47,107 nt of DNA from positions 1 through 47,107 of the forward strand of contig CAYMRD010000019.1 of NCBI GenBank assembly GCA_964392775.1. The letters run 5' to 3'. This document shows, piece after piece, positions 24,670 to 33,802 of the stretch. The position numbers and the translations under genes are program-made. The notes beneath the pieces were generated by a model that saw only the letters and a list, made by a program, of their open reading frames with translations, was not told where the DNA came from and did no database searches. This stretch comes from UKL13-3 sp964392775. Lineage in GTDB: Bacteria > Bacteroidota > Bacteroidia > UKL13-3. The first letter of the stretch is position 1, and every line of letters begins with the position of its first letter.

Positions 24670-27588
24670 TCATTTTACTTTAACCGCCTCATAAATAACG
24701 TCCATAATTCGTGTGCGGACGTTCATCTCCACCAATTTCTTGTTTTCGGCACTTGGGTACACGCGGTTGCTTAAAAACACATACACCAGATTGTTTTTAG
24801 GATCGGCCCAGGCGCAGGTTCCGGTAAAACCTGTATGTCCGAAGGCTAAAGGTGAAACCACACCACTTACGGGTGATGCTTTTTTAGGGGTGGTCTCCGG
24901 TTTATCAAAACCCAATCCTCTGCGGTTGGTTTTGGTTTGTTTACGGGTAAACATATTCACCGTTGATTCTTTAATGATTCGTTTGTTTCCATACGTACCT
25001 CCATTCAGCAACATCTGCATAATGATGGCCACATCATTGGCATTGGCAAAAATACCGGCATGACCACTGATGCCACCTAACATGGCCGCGGTTTGGTCGT
25101 GCACATAACCTTTCAATAATTGCTGGCGGAAAATAATATCGTTTTCGGTAGGCACAATCCAATCAGGATTTAAGCGATCCAATGGTTTAAATCCTAATGA
25201 CGAAAGGCTGAGTGGAGTGTAGATATATTTTTGCAAATATGCTTCGTAGGTCATTCCACTTTGTTTCTCAATCACCCTGCGCAGCAGTATCATCCCCAAA
25301 TCCGAATACAGATACGCACCCGGCTGCTTCACTTCCGAATCAATAATTTGTTTCCAAACCAAAGGCTCGTAGTCCTTATGCATCCATAAATTTTGAGCTA
25401 CCGGAATGCAGTAAAACGAATCTTGCTGTTCGGCATAAATGAGGTTGCTGGGCTTACCATCCACCAATGTTTTCTTATACAGTGGCATATAAGCCGTTAA
25501 TCCGGCCTGGTGCAGCAACACATCATTGATACGCAGGTTTTCTTTGTTGCTGCCTTTTAACTCTGGAAGGTAATCACCTAAAGTCGCATCCAGCTTCAAT
25601 TTGTGTTCATCATACAAATGCATTAAGGCCACCGTGGTTCCCAATATTTTGGTTAACGATGCAACATCATACACATGGTGATTTTCAACGGCTGTTACGC
25701 TGTCATACAAGTGGTATCCGAACGATTTTTGGTAAATAACTTTTCCGTCTTTGGCCACCAGAACCTGCGCTCCGGGAGTTGCTCCTTTTGCTATCGCATC
25801 GTTTACGATACTATCAATGGGCGCAAGCGATATTTCCGGAACATTTATTTCATCGGGATACACATACACAAACCGGTTGAGGGTTTGGGTTCGTATACCT
25901 TCTCCCTGCGGAAAATTTCCATTCACCGAAACGGGCATTACGCCATGGGCTTCAACTGCTCCAAATAATATCTCGGCCGAGAGCTGATTGTACATCTCCA
26001 GATCTTCATACGCAACAATCACATTGCGTATATTTTTGAACTGCTCCAGAATATACGGATTGCCATGATTCACCAGAATCACCTTACGGTTGGATGCCAG
26101 AATGCGGTTCACAAAATTAATTTGCAGTGGGGTCAGACCTAATTTTTTAGAAACAAACCTGCTGGTATTTTGCAGACTGATGATAACCAGATTATAGTCG
26201 TTCAAACAGGCATACAGCGAATCCCATGATGCGGGTGTTTCTCCTTTATCAACACTAAAATAATCTGCCTGAATATAATTCATACAGTACTTTTGAAACA
26301 CCGTAAGCTGACCCGAACCCACAGCAACCACAGCCTTTTTGTACAACTCCGGATTTTCAATTGGAATGATATGGTCTTCATTTCGCGCAACCACAATTCC
26401 TTCCTGAATGATTTTTTTTGCCGTGAGAAAATTAAAGCAACAGTTTAAGTCTTCGGTGAGGTTAACCGTATTAATGGGTTTATAATTGTTTAATCCGGCC
26501 CAGTATTTTGCCAGCAATATTTTTTTGCAGCTCTGCTCCAGTTGTTCTTGCGCAATCCAACCGCTATCCAAATACAGCTTAATCATGCTGATGGATGCGT
26601 TGACATCTTCCACAAATTCCATCAGGTCGTTTCCGGCAGCAAAAGCCTTTGCCGTAATTTCTCCCGGCTTGTAATAATCGGTTACACCTTTCATATTGAG
26701 CGCATCTGTCACTACAATTCCCTGAAAACCTAATTCATCTTTGAGCACTCCCGTGATAATTGGTTTGGATAACGAAGACGGAATATTGATGTTAGTGTCC
26801 AGTGCCGGAACATTCAGATGCGCACTCATCACCGACATCACACCTCCATCAATCATTTTTTTAAACGGAAACAACTCCAGCGAATCCAGCCGCCTGCGGT
26901 CACCTTTCACCACAGGCAAACCATAGTGCGAATCTGTTTCGGTATCGCCATGTCCGGGAAAATGTTTGGCACAGGCTATCACACGCCTTTCCTGCATTCC
27001 TCTTGCGTATTGTATACCAAGCTTTGCCACCCAGTTTCGGTTCTCGCCAAAACTGCGGTCGTTGATAACGGGATTTTTCGGATTGTTGTTCACATCCACA
27101 TCCGGAGCAAAATTGATGTGAATACCCATGCGCTGGCATTGATTACCCACCGCCACGCCCATCTGGTGAGCAATCTCTTCATTGCGGCCACCTCCCAAAA
27201 CCATTTGCCGTGGAAATACAATCACACTATCCAACCGCATGCCCAGGCCCCACTCTCCGTCAATACCGATTAGCAACGGAACTTTGGCCGATGCCTGATA
27301 GTAGTTGGTGAGCATCGCCTGCTTGTGAGGATTGCCTTTGAAAAAAATCAGTCCGCCTATTTTTTGCTCACGCACGGCACATTCCACCTCTTTGATATGT
27401 GTTGAGTCGCGGTTCGAAAAAGCCGCAACCATAATCAGCTGCCCGATTCGCTCTTCAACAGTCAGTGTATTGTAAACCGAATCCACCCATTTATTGGGTT
27501 TGTTCCAGCGAATAGGCTCCGTTTGTGCATTAGCCTGAGAAGCCCACAACACCAACAAGAGAAAAATGGAAAATTTGAATCTGTACAT
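24670..27588 (-). CDS. Fused GH3 beta-N-acetylglucosaminidase and beta-lactamase-family serine hydrolase
   Basis: The protein has 972 residues from the ATG at 27588, which begins the signal peptide MYRFKFSIFLLLVLWASQANAQ. Residues about 30-370 are a NagZ-type GH3 domain: KHFPGHGDTETDSHYG at 208-223 holds the His/Asp acid-base pair, and VVTDALNMK holds the nucleophile Asp295. A GH3 C-terminal-like domain follows (about 400-590). Residues about 600-960 are a class C beta-lactamase/penicillin-binding serine hydrolase with SLTK (Ser644, Lys647), YSDLG in the Tyr motif and HTGFTGT in the KTG position. One exported protein could therefore cut both the glycan and the peptide or ester part of peptidoglycan. 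It is a single gene, next to bshA. Confidence 0.9.
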   Translation of the reverse strand: MYRFKFSIFLLLVLWASQANAQTEPIRWNKPNKWVDSVYNTLTVEERIGQLIMVAAFSNRDSTHIKEVECAVREQKIGGLIFFKGNPHKQAMLTNYYQASAKVPLLIGIDGEWGLGMRLDSVIVFPRQMVLGGGRNEEIAHQMGVAVGNQCQRMGIHINFAPDVDVNNNPKNPVINDRSFGENRNWVAKLGIQYARGMQERRVIACAKHFPGHGDTETDSHYGLPVVKGDRRRLDSLELFPFKKMIDGGVMSVMSAHLNVPALDTNINIPSSLSKPIITGVLKDELGFQGIVVTDALNMKGVTDYYKPGEITAKAFAAGNDLMEFVEDVNASISMIKLYLDSGWIAQEQLEQSCKKILLAKYWAGLNNYKPINTVNLTEDLNCCFNFLTAKKIIQEGIVVARNEDHIIPIENPELYKKAVVAVGSGQLTVFQKYCMNYIQADYFSVDKGETPASWDSLYACLNDYNLVIISLQNTSRFVSKKLGLTPLQINFVNRILASNRKVILVNHGNPYILEQFKNIRNVIVAYEDLEMYNQLSAEILFGAVEAHGVMPVSVNGNFPQGEGIRTQTLNRFVYVYPDEINVPEISLAPIDSIVNDAIAKGATPGAQVLVAKDGKVIYQKSFGYHLYDSVTAVENHHVYDVASLTKILGTTVALMHLYDEHKLKLDATLGDYLPELKGSNKENLRINDVLLHQAGLTAYMPLYKKTLVDGKPSNLIYAEQQDSFYCIPVAQNLWMHKDYEPLVWKQIIDSEVKQPGAYLYSDLGMILLRRVIEKQSGMTYEAYLQKYIYTPLSLSSLGFKPLDRLNPDWIVPTENDIIFRQQLLKGYVHDQTAAMLGGISGHAGIFANANDVAIIMQMLLNGGTYGNKRIIKESTVNMFTRKQTKTNRRGLGFDKPETTPKKASPVSGVVSPLAFGHTGFTGTCAWADPKNNLVYVFLSNRVYPSAENKKLVEMNVRTRIMDVIYEAVKVK

Positions 27589-27707
27589 GATATACCGCAA
27601 AAAACGACATTTAAACCCATATCGTAACACGACTACAAGTCAAGTTATTGACGGAAATATCAACACTGCTTTACCGCAGCATGAATATTCCCTACCTTGC
27701 GCACTGC

Positions 27708-29522
27708 ATGAGTGATATCATCAAATTATTACCCGAACACGTAGCCAATCAGATTGCGGCAGGAGAAGTGATTCAGCGACCGGCTTCGGTTGTAAAGGAA
27801 TTGCTCGAAAATGCCATTGATGCCGGCAGCACCCAAATAACCCTGCTCATCAAAGAAGGCGGCAAAACCCTGATACAGGTGATTGACAACGGAAAAGGAA
27901 TGTCGGCCTCCGATGCGCGGATGTGCTGGGAGCGACATGCCACTTCTAAAATTTCGGCAGCCGAAGATATTTTTAATATCCGCACCATGGGATTTCGCGG
28001 AGAGGCTCTTGCCTCTATTGCTTCCATCGCGCAAGTGGAGCTGAAAACCAAACGGGCCGAAGATACCGTTGGAACGCTTATTCAGATTGAAGCTTCGGAA
28101 GTAAAAAAACAGGAATCGTTTGCGGGTGTAACAGGCACCAGCCTTACCATCAAAAATTTGTTTTTTAATATTCCGGCCCGCAGAAATTTTTTAAAATCCA
28201 ATCCGGTGGAAACCCGGCATATTATGGATGAGTTTACCCGGGTAAGCCTTGCGAATCCGGAGATTGCATTCAGCATGTATAACAACGATTCGGAGGTGTA
28301 TGTGCTTCCTGCGGGAACATTGCAACAGCGTATTCAAAACCTGTTTGGCTATAAATCTCCCGAACAAATCTTACCGGTTGATGAAGAAACCACCATCGTC
28401 AGTATTCAGGGGTTTGTTGGCAAACCTGAATATTCGAAGAAAACGCGCGGTGAGCAGTTTTTTTTCGTTAACAAACGTTTTATCAAAGACCCTTACCTGA
28501 ATCACGCGGTTGCCAGTTGTTACGAAAACCTGATGCCCAAAGACCAGTTTCCGTTTTATGTGTTGCATATCGACATCGACCCTTCACACATTGATGTGAA
28601 TGTGCATCCCACCAAAACAGAAATTAAGTTTGAAGATGAACGTTCGGTATACCAGATTGTAAGAGCCGTTGCAAAAAAATCAATCGGGCAACATTACCAT
28701 GTACCTACTTATGAACCGGCAAGTGACGATACCTTTTTGAATCTTTCAACTACGCCTTCTTATCCTTCCCAAAACGTGGGAAATGCGTCCAAAACAGATC
28801 CGTTTACACGCAACACCTTTAGCAAACCGGCCGAAAAACAAGACTGGCAGGAATTGTTTAATGTGATGAACAAACAACATGATGTGGTTGGAAAGGGATT
28901 TGCTCCTCAACGTCAGGAATCCGAACAGCAGCATCAGTTGGTGAATGCAGTGCAAACGCGCCAGGTGATGCAAATTCACCAGAGCATGGTAATCGCGCAA
29001 ATCAAATCGGGCATCTTACTCATTGATCAGCAAGCCGCACATGAGCGTGTATTATATGAACGATACCTGTTGGCTTTAGCCAACAATCCGGTTGCCAGTC
29101 AGCAAAAACTGTTTCCTAAAACGGTAACACTACAACCGGCTGATGAACAGTTGTTATTGGAGATGCTCACAGAAATCCGTGCCCTTGGTTTTGATATCAA
29201 CGAGTTTGGCAAACATACCTTTGCAGTGAATGGTGTACCGGCAGAGCTTAACTACTCCAACGAACACGACCTCATCATGCAGTTGATTGAAGGATATAAA
29301 AACCAATCGGGTCTGGCAATTCAAAAATCGGAAAAGGTAGCCCGCACACTGGCCAAACGAGCGGCTACGCAAGCCGGAACAACATTATCATCAGACGAAA
29401 TGAACCGTTTGATTGATGAGCTGTTTGCCTGCAAAGAACCCAACTACGCACCCGATGGCAAACCCTGTTTAACTACTTTGAGTATGGTACAGTTGTTTGA
29501 GTTGCTGAACGCCAAGCGGTAA
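27708..29522 (+). CDS. mutL: DNA mismatch repair protein MutL
   Basis: The protein has 604 residues from the ATG at 27708. A longer frame from 27648 is not supported, because MSDIIKLLPEHVANQIAAGEVI is the classical N terminus. The GHKL ATPase domain has ELLENAIDAGS, DNGKGM, and GFRGEALASIASIA. The C-terminal domain has IDQQAAHER at 439-447, where the endonuclease consensus DQHAxxE has His replaced by Gln. The end of the protein (FACKEPNYAPDGKPC) lacks the usual CPHGRP motif. It coordinates MutS with downstream repair nucleases. Nicking activity may be absent. It is tail-to-tail with the second RAYT gene, one base apart. Confidence 0.97.
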   Translation: MSDIIKLLPEHVANQIAAGEVIQRPASVVKELLENAIDAGSTQITLLIKEGGKTLIQVIDNGKGMSASDARMCWERHATSKISAAEDIFNIRTMGFRGEALASIASIAQVELKTKRAEDTVGTLIQIEASEVKKQESFAGVTGTSLTIKNLFFNIPARRNFLKSNPVETRHIMDEFTRVSLANPEIAFSMYNNDSEVYVLPAGTLQQRIQNLFGYKSPEQILPVDEETTIVSIQGFVGKPEYSKKTRGEQFFFVNKRFIKDPYLNHAVASCYENLMPKDQFPFYVLHIDIDPSHIDVNVHPTKTEIKFEDERSVYQIVRAVAKKSIGQHYHVPTYEPASDDTFLNLSTTPSYPSQNVGNASKTDPFTRNTFSKPAEKQDWQELFNVMNKQHDVVGKGFAPQRQESEQQHQLVNAVQTRQVMQIHQSMVIAQIKSGILLIDQQAAHERVLYERYLLALANNPVASQQKLFPKTVTLQPADEQLLLEMLTEIRALGFDINEFGKHTFAVNGVPAELNYSNEHDLIMQLIEGYKNQSGLAIQKSEKVARTLAKRAATQAGTTLSSDEMNRLIDELFACKEPNYAPDGKPCLTTLSMVQLFELLNAKR

Positions 29523-29523
29523 G

Positions 29524-29985
29524 TTATATCGGCTCTTTAAACAGATACCGTTGGTCGTAGTCGATACCAAACGATTGCAGCAGATCAATAAACTCTTCTA
29601 AAAAAGTAGTTTTCGTATGGTGTTGCTCCTGATTGAGAATATAGCTGATAATAGAGTCAACCTGATTTTTTCCGTATGAAAAAGCCCCATAACCTCCCTG
29701 CCATTCAAATTTTGTATCCGTAAACTTTTGCTCATTAATCCATTTACCCGAAGAACCTTTAATATCCTGTAAAAGATTTGATACCGATTGATGGGGTCGC
29801 ATGCCCACCAGAATATGAACATGGTCGGGCATACCGTTTATGGCTAACAGCTTATGTTCATTTTGCTGCACAATGCCGGTGATGTATTTATACAATTGAT
29901 CTTTCCAGGATGGGTCAATCAAACCTCGTCTGTGTTTTACAGCAAACACAAACTGAAGATGCATCTGTGTGTAGGTATTCGGCAT
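29524..29985 (-). CDS. REP-associated tyrosine transposase (RAYT / IS200-like), copy 2
   Basis: The 153-residue Y1 transposase has its HUH site at His55-Val-His57 (MPDHVHILV) and its probable catalytic Tyr115 in YILNQEQHH. It shares the family's INxxxxxxxFxWQxGYGAF block, including FEWQGGYGAFSYG. Its 5' side faces a palindrome array at 30047-30220 containing GTCCCTACGGGAC and GGTAGCCCC-AAA-GGGGCG copies. No class A or B repeat is nearby. It is intact and probably came as a separate REP system from the RAYT at 14681. The stop codon lies one base from that of mutL. Confidence 0.9.
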   Translation of the reverse strand: MPNTYTQMHLQFVFAVKHRRGLIDPSWKDQLYKYITGIVQQNEHKLLAINGMPDHVHILVGMRPHQSVSNLLQDIKGSSGKWINEQKFTDTKFEWQGGYGAFSYGKNQVDSIISYILNQEQHHTKTTFLEEFIDLLQSFGIDYDQRYLFKEPI

Positions 29986-30046
29986 AGGGATAGGATTTAA
30001 TGATTCAATTTAAAACCCTTCTGCCAATTTGCAAAATATGATGTAC

Positions 30047-30220
30047 CGTCCCTACGGGACTTTAGGAAAACTCTGCTGCTATTTTCAACCAATATTTCGT
30101 CCCTACGGGACTGCTCATAAATATCGTTAGGGATATAATCTTGGTAGCCCCAAAGGGGCGCAGATGAATGGACGACATGAAGTCCCGTAGGGACGCAACA
30201 TTGGTAGCCCAGAAGGGGCG
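30047..30220. repeat. REP/BIME array, classes C and D
   Basis: Class C GTCCCTACGGGAC lies at 30048-30060 and 30099-30111, and inverted (GTCCCGTAGGGAC) at 30182-30194. Class D TTGGTAGCCCCAAAGGGGCG is at 30141-30160, with a one-base variant at 30201-30220, exactly 60 bp later. The mix of two palindrome types in both orientations directly upstream of a RAYT gene is the usual BIME layout. Confidence 0.85.
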
Positions 30221-30223
30221 TTG

Positions 30224-31093
30224 TTATCCGATAAACCCTTTAATCATCTTCACCACCTCTTTGGCATGTGAGCCATATACCATCGTATGGTGGTTTCCAT
30301 CCACATATTCAACGCGGGCATGCTTCATATTGCCCACGGCTTTTTCGGCAAGGTAACCGGGTAAAATGGGTTCTCCCAAATTGTAGTTATCGGTGGCGCA
30401 AATGAGCAAAGCTTCCTGCTTTAAGTATTTAAAATATTTTGAAATGGGCGAGATGCCCACATCTAAGGCTACCTGTATAATCTGCGCCAAATCGGGACGG
30501 GCCGAAACGGTTCCGTTTTCCCTTGTTTTAATGTCGGCATCAAAATATGCTTCTATATCTTCATCCCAAAAATTGATATACGGAGCTTGCCGGATTGCCT
30601 CGAAATACGCTTCGCGCGAAGGATAGGTTTTATCCAACCGTCCCAAAGCTGTTTGCAGCATTTCGGAAGTACGCGGGTGCATCTCGGGTGCCGAATCCAG
30701 AAACACTACTTTATCAACATGCGCTGCGTAGTAGTAACATAAAAATGAAGAAAGTAAACCTCCGTATGAATGTCCCACCAATGAGAACTTATCAATCTTT
30801 AAAAAATTTAACAGCTCAATCACATCACGCGCATGTGCTTTGATGGTATATCCAAAAATAGGATGACTGCTCAATCCGCGCCCGCGAAGGTCAATGGAAA
30901 TTAAGTCGTAATCATCAGCCAAACCATGCGTCACCAGTCCCTCGAAAGCACGGCAGTTGGCAGTGAGTCCATGCAACAATACCAACACTGGCTTACCCGT
31001 ATTTTCGTAGCGGATATAATGAATCCTGATATGGTTAACATGAGCCAAATGGCTCACAGCCTGTTTTCTCATGTGTTTTACTGCGCTGTCCAT
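30224..31093 (-). CDS. Alpha/beta hydrolase
   Basis: The protein has 289 residues and a classical alpha/beta-hydrolase fold. It has the oxyanion strand LLHGLTANCRAF, nucleophile elbow GHSYGG, a likely Asp in VFLDSAP or ATDNYN, and the catalytic His in DGNHHTMVY. The start at 31093 overlaps the upstream dehydrogenase gene by 16 nt. An alternative Met at 31072 would remove the overlap and shorten the N terminus by seven residues. It is likely co-expressed with the 3-hydroxybutyrate dehydrogenase. An ester or acyl-CoA-like substrate is possible but not established. Confidence 0.8.
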   Translation of the reverse strand: MDSAVKHMRKQAVSHLAHVNHIRIHYIRYENTGKPVLVLLHGLTANCRAFEGLVTHGLADDYDLISIDLRGRGLSSHPIFGYTIKAHARDVIELLNFLKIDKFSLVGHSYGGLLSSFLCYYYAAHVDKVVFLDSAPEMHPRTSEMLQTALGRLDKTYPSREAYFEAIRQAPYINFWDEDIEAYFDADIKTRENGTVSARPDLAQIIQVALDVGISPISKYFKYLKQEALLICATDNYNLGEPILPGYLAEKAVGNMKHARVEYVDGNHHTMVYGSHAKEVVKMIKGFIG

Positions 31094-31848
31094 CCACCCT
31101 CCACCGGTATAGCCGTTCCTGTAATCGTTGTGGCCTCATCTGCTGCCAAAAATCCAACCGTATTTGCGATGAGGTCAATCGGAATAAATGATTTGATGGC
31201 TTGTTTGGACAGCATCACTTTTTCAATCACTTCTTCCCTGCTCATGCCATGTGCTTTCATCTGATCCCCGATTTGGTTTTCAACAATGGGTGTATGCACA
31301 TAACCCGGACAAACAGCATTGCAGGTAATATTATGTGGAGCGCCTTCGAGCGCCATTGTTTTGGTAAAACCAACGACACCATGTTTGGAAGCGATGTATG
31401 CCGATTTATACTCGGAAGCCACCAACCCATGTGCGGAAGCGATATTGATGATGCGGCCGAATTTTTGTTTTTGCATTGATGGCCAAACAGCTTTGGTAAA
31501 CAAAAACGGAGCGGTAAGATTGATACCGATAATGGCATTCCATTTTTCGAGCGGAAAATCCTGCACGGGCGATACAAATTGAATACCGGCATTGTTCACC
31601 AAAATATCAATGGTGCCAAATTTTGCAAGAGCTTGTTTCACCAGCTCATCAATTTGTTGCGGGTCCAAAACATTGCAAGGCGAAAACAAATAATCCACCC
31701 CAAACTCTTTGGCTGTTTGTTCGGCTATCTCGGCTCCGTTGGCCTCAAGTCCGTTAAAAATGATATTATGTCCTTTGGCGGCAAACAGCCGGGCAATCGC
31801 TAATCCAATCCCGCTGGTACTGCCTGTTATCAATACAGTTCTTTTCAT
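31078..31848 (-). CDS. 3-hydroxybutyrate dehydrogenase (classical SDR)
   Basis: The protein has 256 residues. It interconverts (R)-3-hydroxybutyrate and acetoacetate with NAD+. Features are the cofactor motif GSTSGIGLAIA, NNAG, catalytic Ser in IASAHGL, the YIASKHGVVG Tyr/Lys pair, and the BDH-typical VCPGYVHTPIVENQI followed by EVIEKVMLSKQAIKSFI. These C-terminal features separate it from general SDRs. It is first in a two-gene unit with the alpha/beta hydrolase, which fits use or turnover of ketone bodies or polyhydroxybutyrate-type compounds. Confidence 0.88.
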   Translation of the reverse strand: MKRTVLITGSTSGIGLAIARLFAAKGHNIIFNGLEANGAEIAEQTAKEFGVDYLFSPCNVLDPQQIDELVKQALAKFGTIDILVNNAGIQFVSPVQDFPLEKWNAIIGINLTAPFLFTKAVWPSMQKQKFGRIINIASAHGLVASEYKSAYIASKHGVVGFTKTMALEGAPHNITCNAVCPGYVHTPIVENQIGDQMKAHGMSREEVIEKVMLSKQAIKSFIPIDLIANTVGFLAADEATTITGTAIPVEGGWTAQ

Positions 31849-31936
31849 GTGTTACAAATCGTGAACGGTAAACTTATTCAAAAAAATGAAAGGGGCAAAT
31901 ATGGATATCAACAATACACTGTTCGAAGTGCTGCTG

Positions 31937-33388
31937 TTAAGCTGTTTCCACTGGCTTACTGATCAGGTAAAGCCCCGCAAACGTAAACGCTCCGTTGAGA
32001 ATCAGCATTTCAATACCAATCTGGTATCCGCCAAATAAAGTGGGAGCATTGATTTGTACCCAATAACACAAAGCCGGAGTGAGGATACAGATAAACGGAA
32101 CAAGCTTATCGTGGAGCGAACGTTTGAGCAAAATGCCAAACGCAAACAACCCGAGTAAAGGTCCGTAGGTATAACCCGCTATATCCAATAAGATGCTGAT
32201 GATGGATTTATTATCGAGCCATTTGAAATACATCACACATAACATAAAGATAATCGCAAATGTAAAATGCACCGTCAGCCGTTTGCGGGTTTGTTGCGCT
32301 TCGGTTAAATCCGGGTTACGCTGCAAGCCTAGGATATCAATGCAAAAAGATGAAGTGAGTGCTGTGATGGCTCCATCGGCCGAAGGAAACAAGGCCGATA
32401 TTAAACCGATGATAAAGATGACTGAAATAGCAGGAGGTAAATACTGAAGCACAACCGTTGGGAACAAATCATCGCCTTTGCTATCAATACCTTTGCTTTG
32501 AGCATAGAGGTATAATAAACCGCCCAGAAGTAAAAACAAGAAGTTTACAAACACCATCACGGTACTAAATGTAACCATGTTTTTTTGGGAATCGCCCAAA
32601 CGTTTTACGCTGATATTTTTCTGCATCATCTCCTGATCCAAACCCGTCATGCTGATAGTGATAAAGGCTCCTCCCAGAATCTGTTTGATGAAAAACCGCT
32701 TATCCATCACATCCATATTAAACACCTCGGTATAACCCAACCCGTTGAGTTGCGACATCGCTTCTCCAAACGACAAATTCAAATCGTTCATGATATACAC
32801 CACACAAACTACCAGTGCAAGCAACATAAAAAACGTTTGCAGGGTATCGGTCCACACAATGGTTTTAACACCTCCCTTAAACGTGTACAACAAAATCATG
32901 AGCAGAATGATAAACGTAGTTGCCACAAACGGAACACCCAGTGCATCGAGTATAAACAGCTGCATCACGTTGATCACCAAGTACAGTCGCAGCGTAGCGC
33001 CCATGGTGCGTGAGATGATAAAAAACAAAGCTCCCGTTTTATAGCTGTTGGGGCCAAAACGGTGGTCGAGGTAATGGTAAATGGAAGTGAGATTCAGCTT
33101 GTAATACAACGGCAGCAACACATAAGCCACTACAAAGTAGCCGATGAAATAACCGAGCACAACCTGAAAATACAAGAAGTGATCGAGACCAACGGTTCCG
33201 GGCACCGAAATAAAGGTTACACCGCTCAACGAAGTACCAATCATACCAAAGGCAACCAGCATCCAATGGCTGCTTTTGTTACCGTTAAAAAAAGTTTCGT
33301 TATTGCTTCCGCGCGAAGTGTAAAAAGCCACGCCCAGCAATACCAGAAAGTAGGCGACAACAAACGTAAATAAAACCAATGGCGACAT
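31937..33388 (-). CDS. Sodium:solute symporter (SSS family)
   Basis: The protein has 483 residues from the ATG at 33388. A seven-codon longer frame is not needed. There are about thirteen membrane helices. Family features include GTSLSGVTFISVPG in the first helices, ISRTMGATLRLYLVINVMQ, WTDTLQTFFML, GLDQEMMQKN and the FPSADGAITALTSSF stretch. These carriers take up sugars, amino acids, sialic acid or other solutes with Na+. The substrate is not predictable here. It stands 88 bp upstream of the 3-hydroxybutyrate dehydrogenase gene and may belong to the same functional unit. Confidence 0.9.
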   Translation of the reverse strand: MSPLVLFTFVVAYFLVLLGVAFYTSRGSNNETFFNGNKSSHWMLVAFGMIGTSLSGVTFISVPGTVGLDHFLYFQVVLGYFIGYFVVAYVLLPLYYKLNLTSIYHYLDHRFGPNSYKTGALFFIISRTMGATLRLYLVINVMQLFILDALGVPFVATTFIILLMILLYTFKGGVKTIVWTDTLQTFFMLLALVVCVVYIMNDLNLSFGEAMSQLNGLGYTEVFNMDVMDKRFFIKQILGGAFITISMTGLDQEMMQKNISVKRLGDSQKNMVTFSTVMVFVNFLFLLLGGLLYLYAQSKGIDSKGDDLFPTVVLQYLPPAISVIFIIGLISALFPSADGAITALTSSFCIDILGLQRNPDLTEAQQTRKRLTVHFTFAIIFMLCVMYFKWLDNKSIISILLDIAGYTYGPLLGLFAFGILLKRSLHDKLVPFICILTPALCYWVQINAPTLFGGYQIGIEMLILNGAFTFAGLYLISKPVETA

Positions 33389-33802
33389 ACAACAAATGTA
33401 AGTCGCCATTAATGGACCGTTTTAAATAGTTAGCCACAACTGTTGTGGGGTGTAAATAAAATTACACAGCGTATAACTTATCGGTTGATGAATACTTTTG
33501 GCAGCCTGTTACCGAAGGGAGGTTTATGCTGCATGAAATAAATAATCGGGGAAAGTTTAGATGTTGTTAAATTAGGTTATGTATTAATGTAATGTTGTTG
33601 GTAGTCACTTCGAGTAGGCTGCAAGCCGTATCGAGAAGTGTTTGGTCTCGATACGCAATGCTCTACAAATCCTCAGCAATTGCTACTCGACCGGACTGAT
33701 TGCTAAAAAACAACACTTTACTAATACATAACATTAAATTATATCCACTAGAACCCATTTAGCCCTAAAAGGTTGTTTCAAGTTTTATACCTTCGCACCG
33801 GC
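33389..33802. other. Intergenic region, 414 bp, holding a MITE-like element
   Basis: No credible coding frame is present. The region lies between the divergent symporter and recR genes, so it must hold both promoters. The middle is occupied by the inverted-repeat element at 33576-33732. Confidence 0.6.
33576..33732. mobile_element. 157-bp MITE-like element with 24-bp imperfect inverted ends
   Basis: The ends GTTATGTATTAATGTAATGTTGTT (33576-33599) and the complement of 33709-33732 agree at 20 of 24 positions. Internally, CGAGTAG pairs with CTACTCG and GTATCGAGA with TCTCGATAC, so the whole element can fold into a nested cruciform. It codes for nothing, as expected for a miniature non-autonomous element or a large REP pair. 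Confidence 0.55.

Noticed and set aside
27648..27707. Longer N terminus for MutL
   Set aside because: The extra 20 residues are not part of the conserved MutL start, and the internal ATG fits the family.
29524..29985. Complete IS200/IS605 insertion sequence
   Set aside because: There is a TnpA-like gene but no TnpB, no matched left and right ends around it, and the flanking repeats are REP hairpins. RAYT is the better label.
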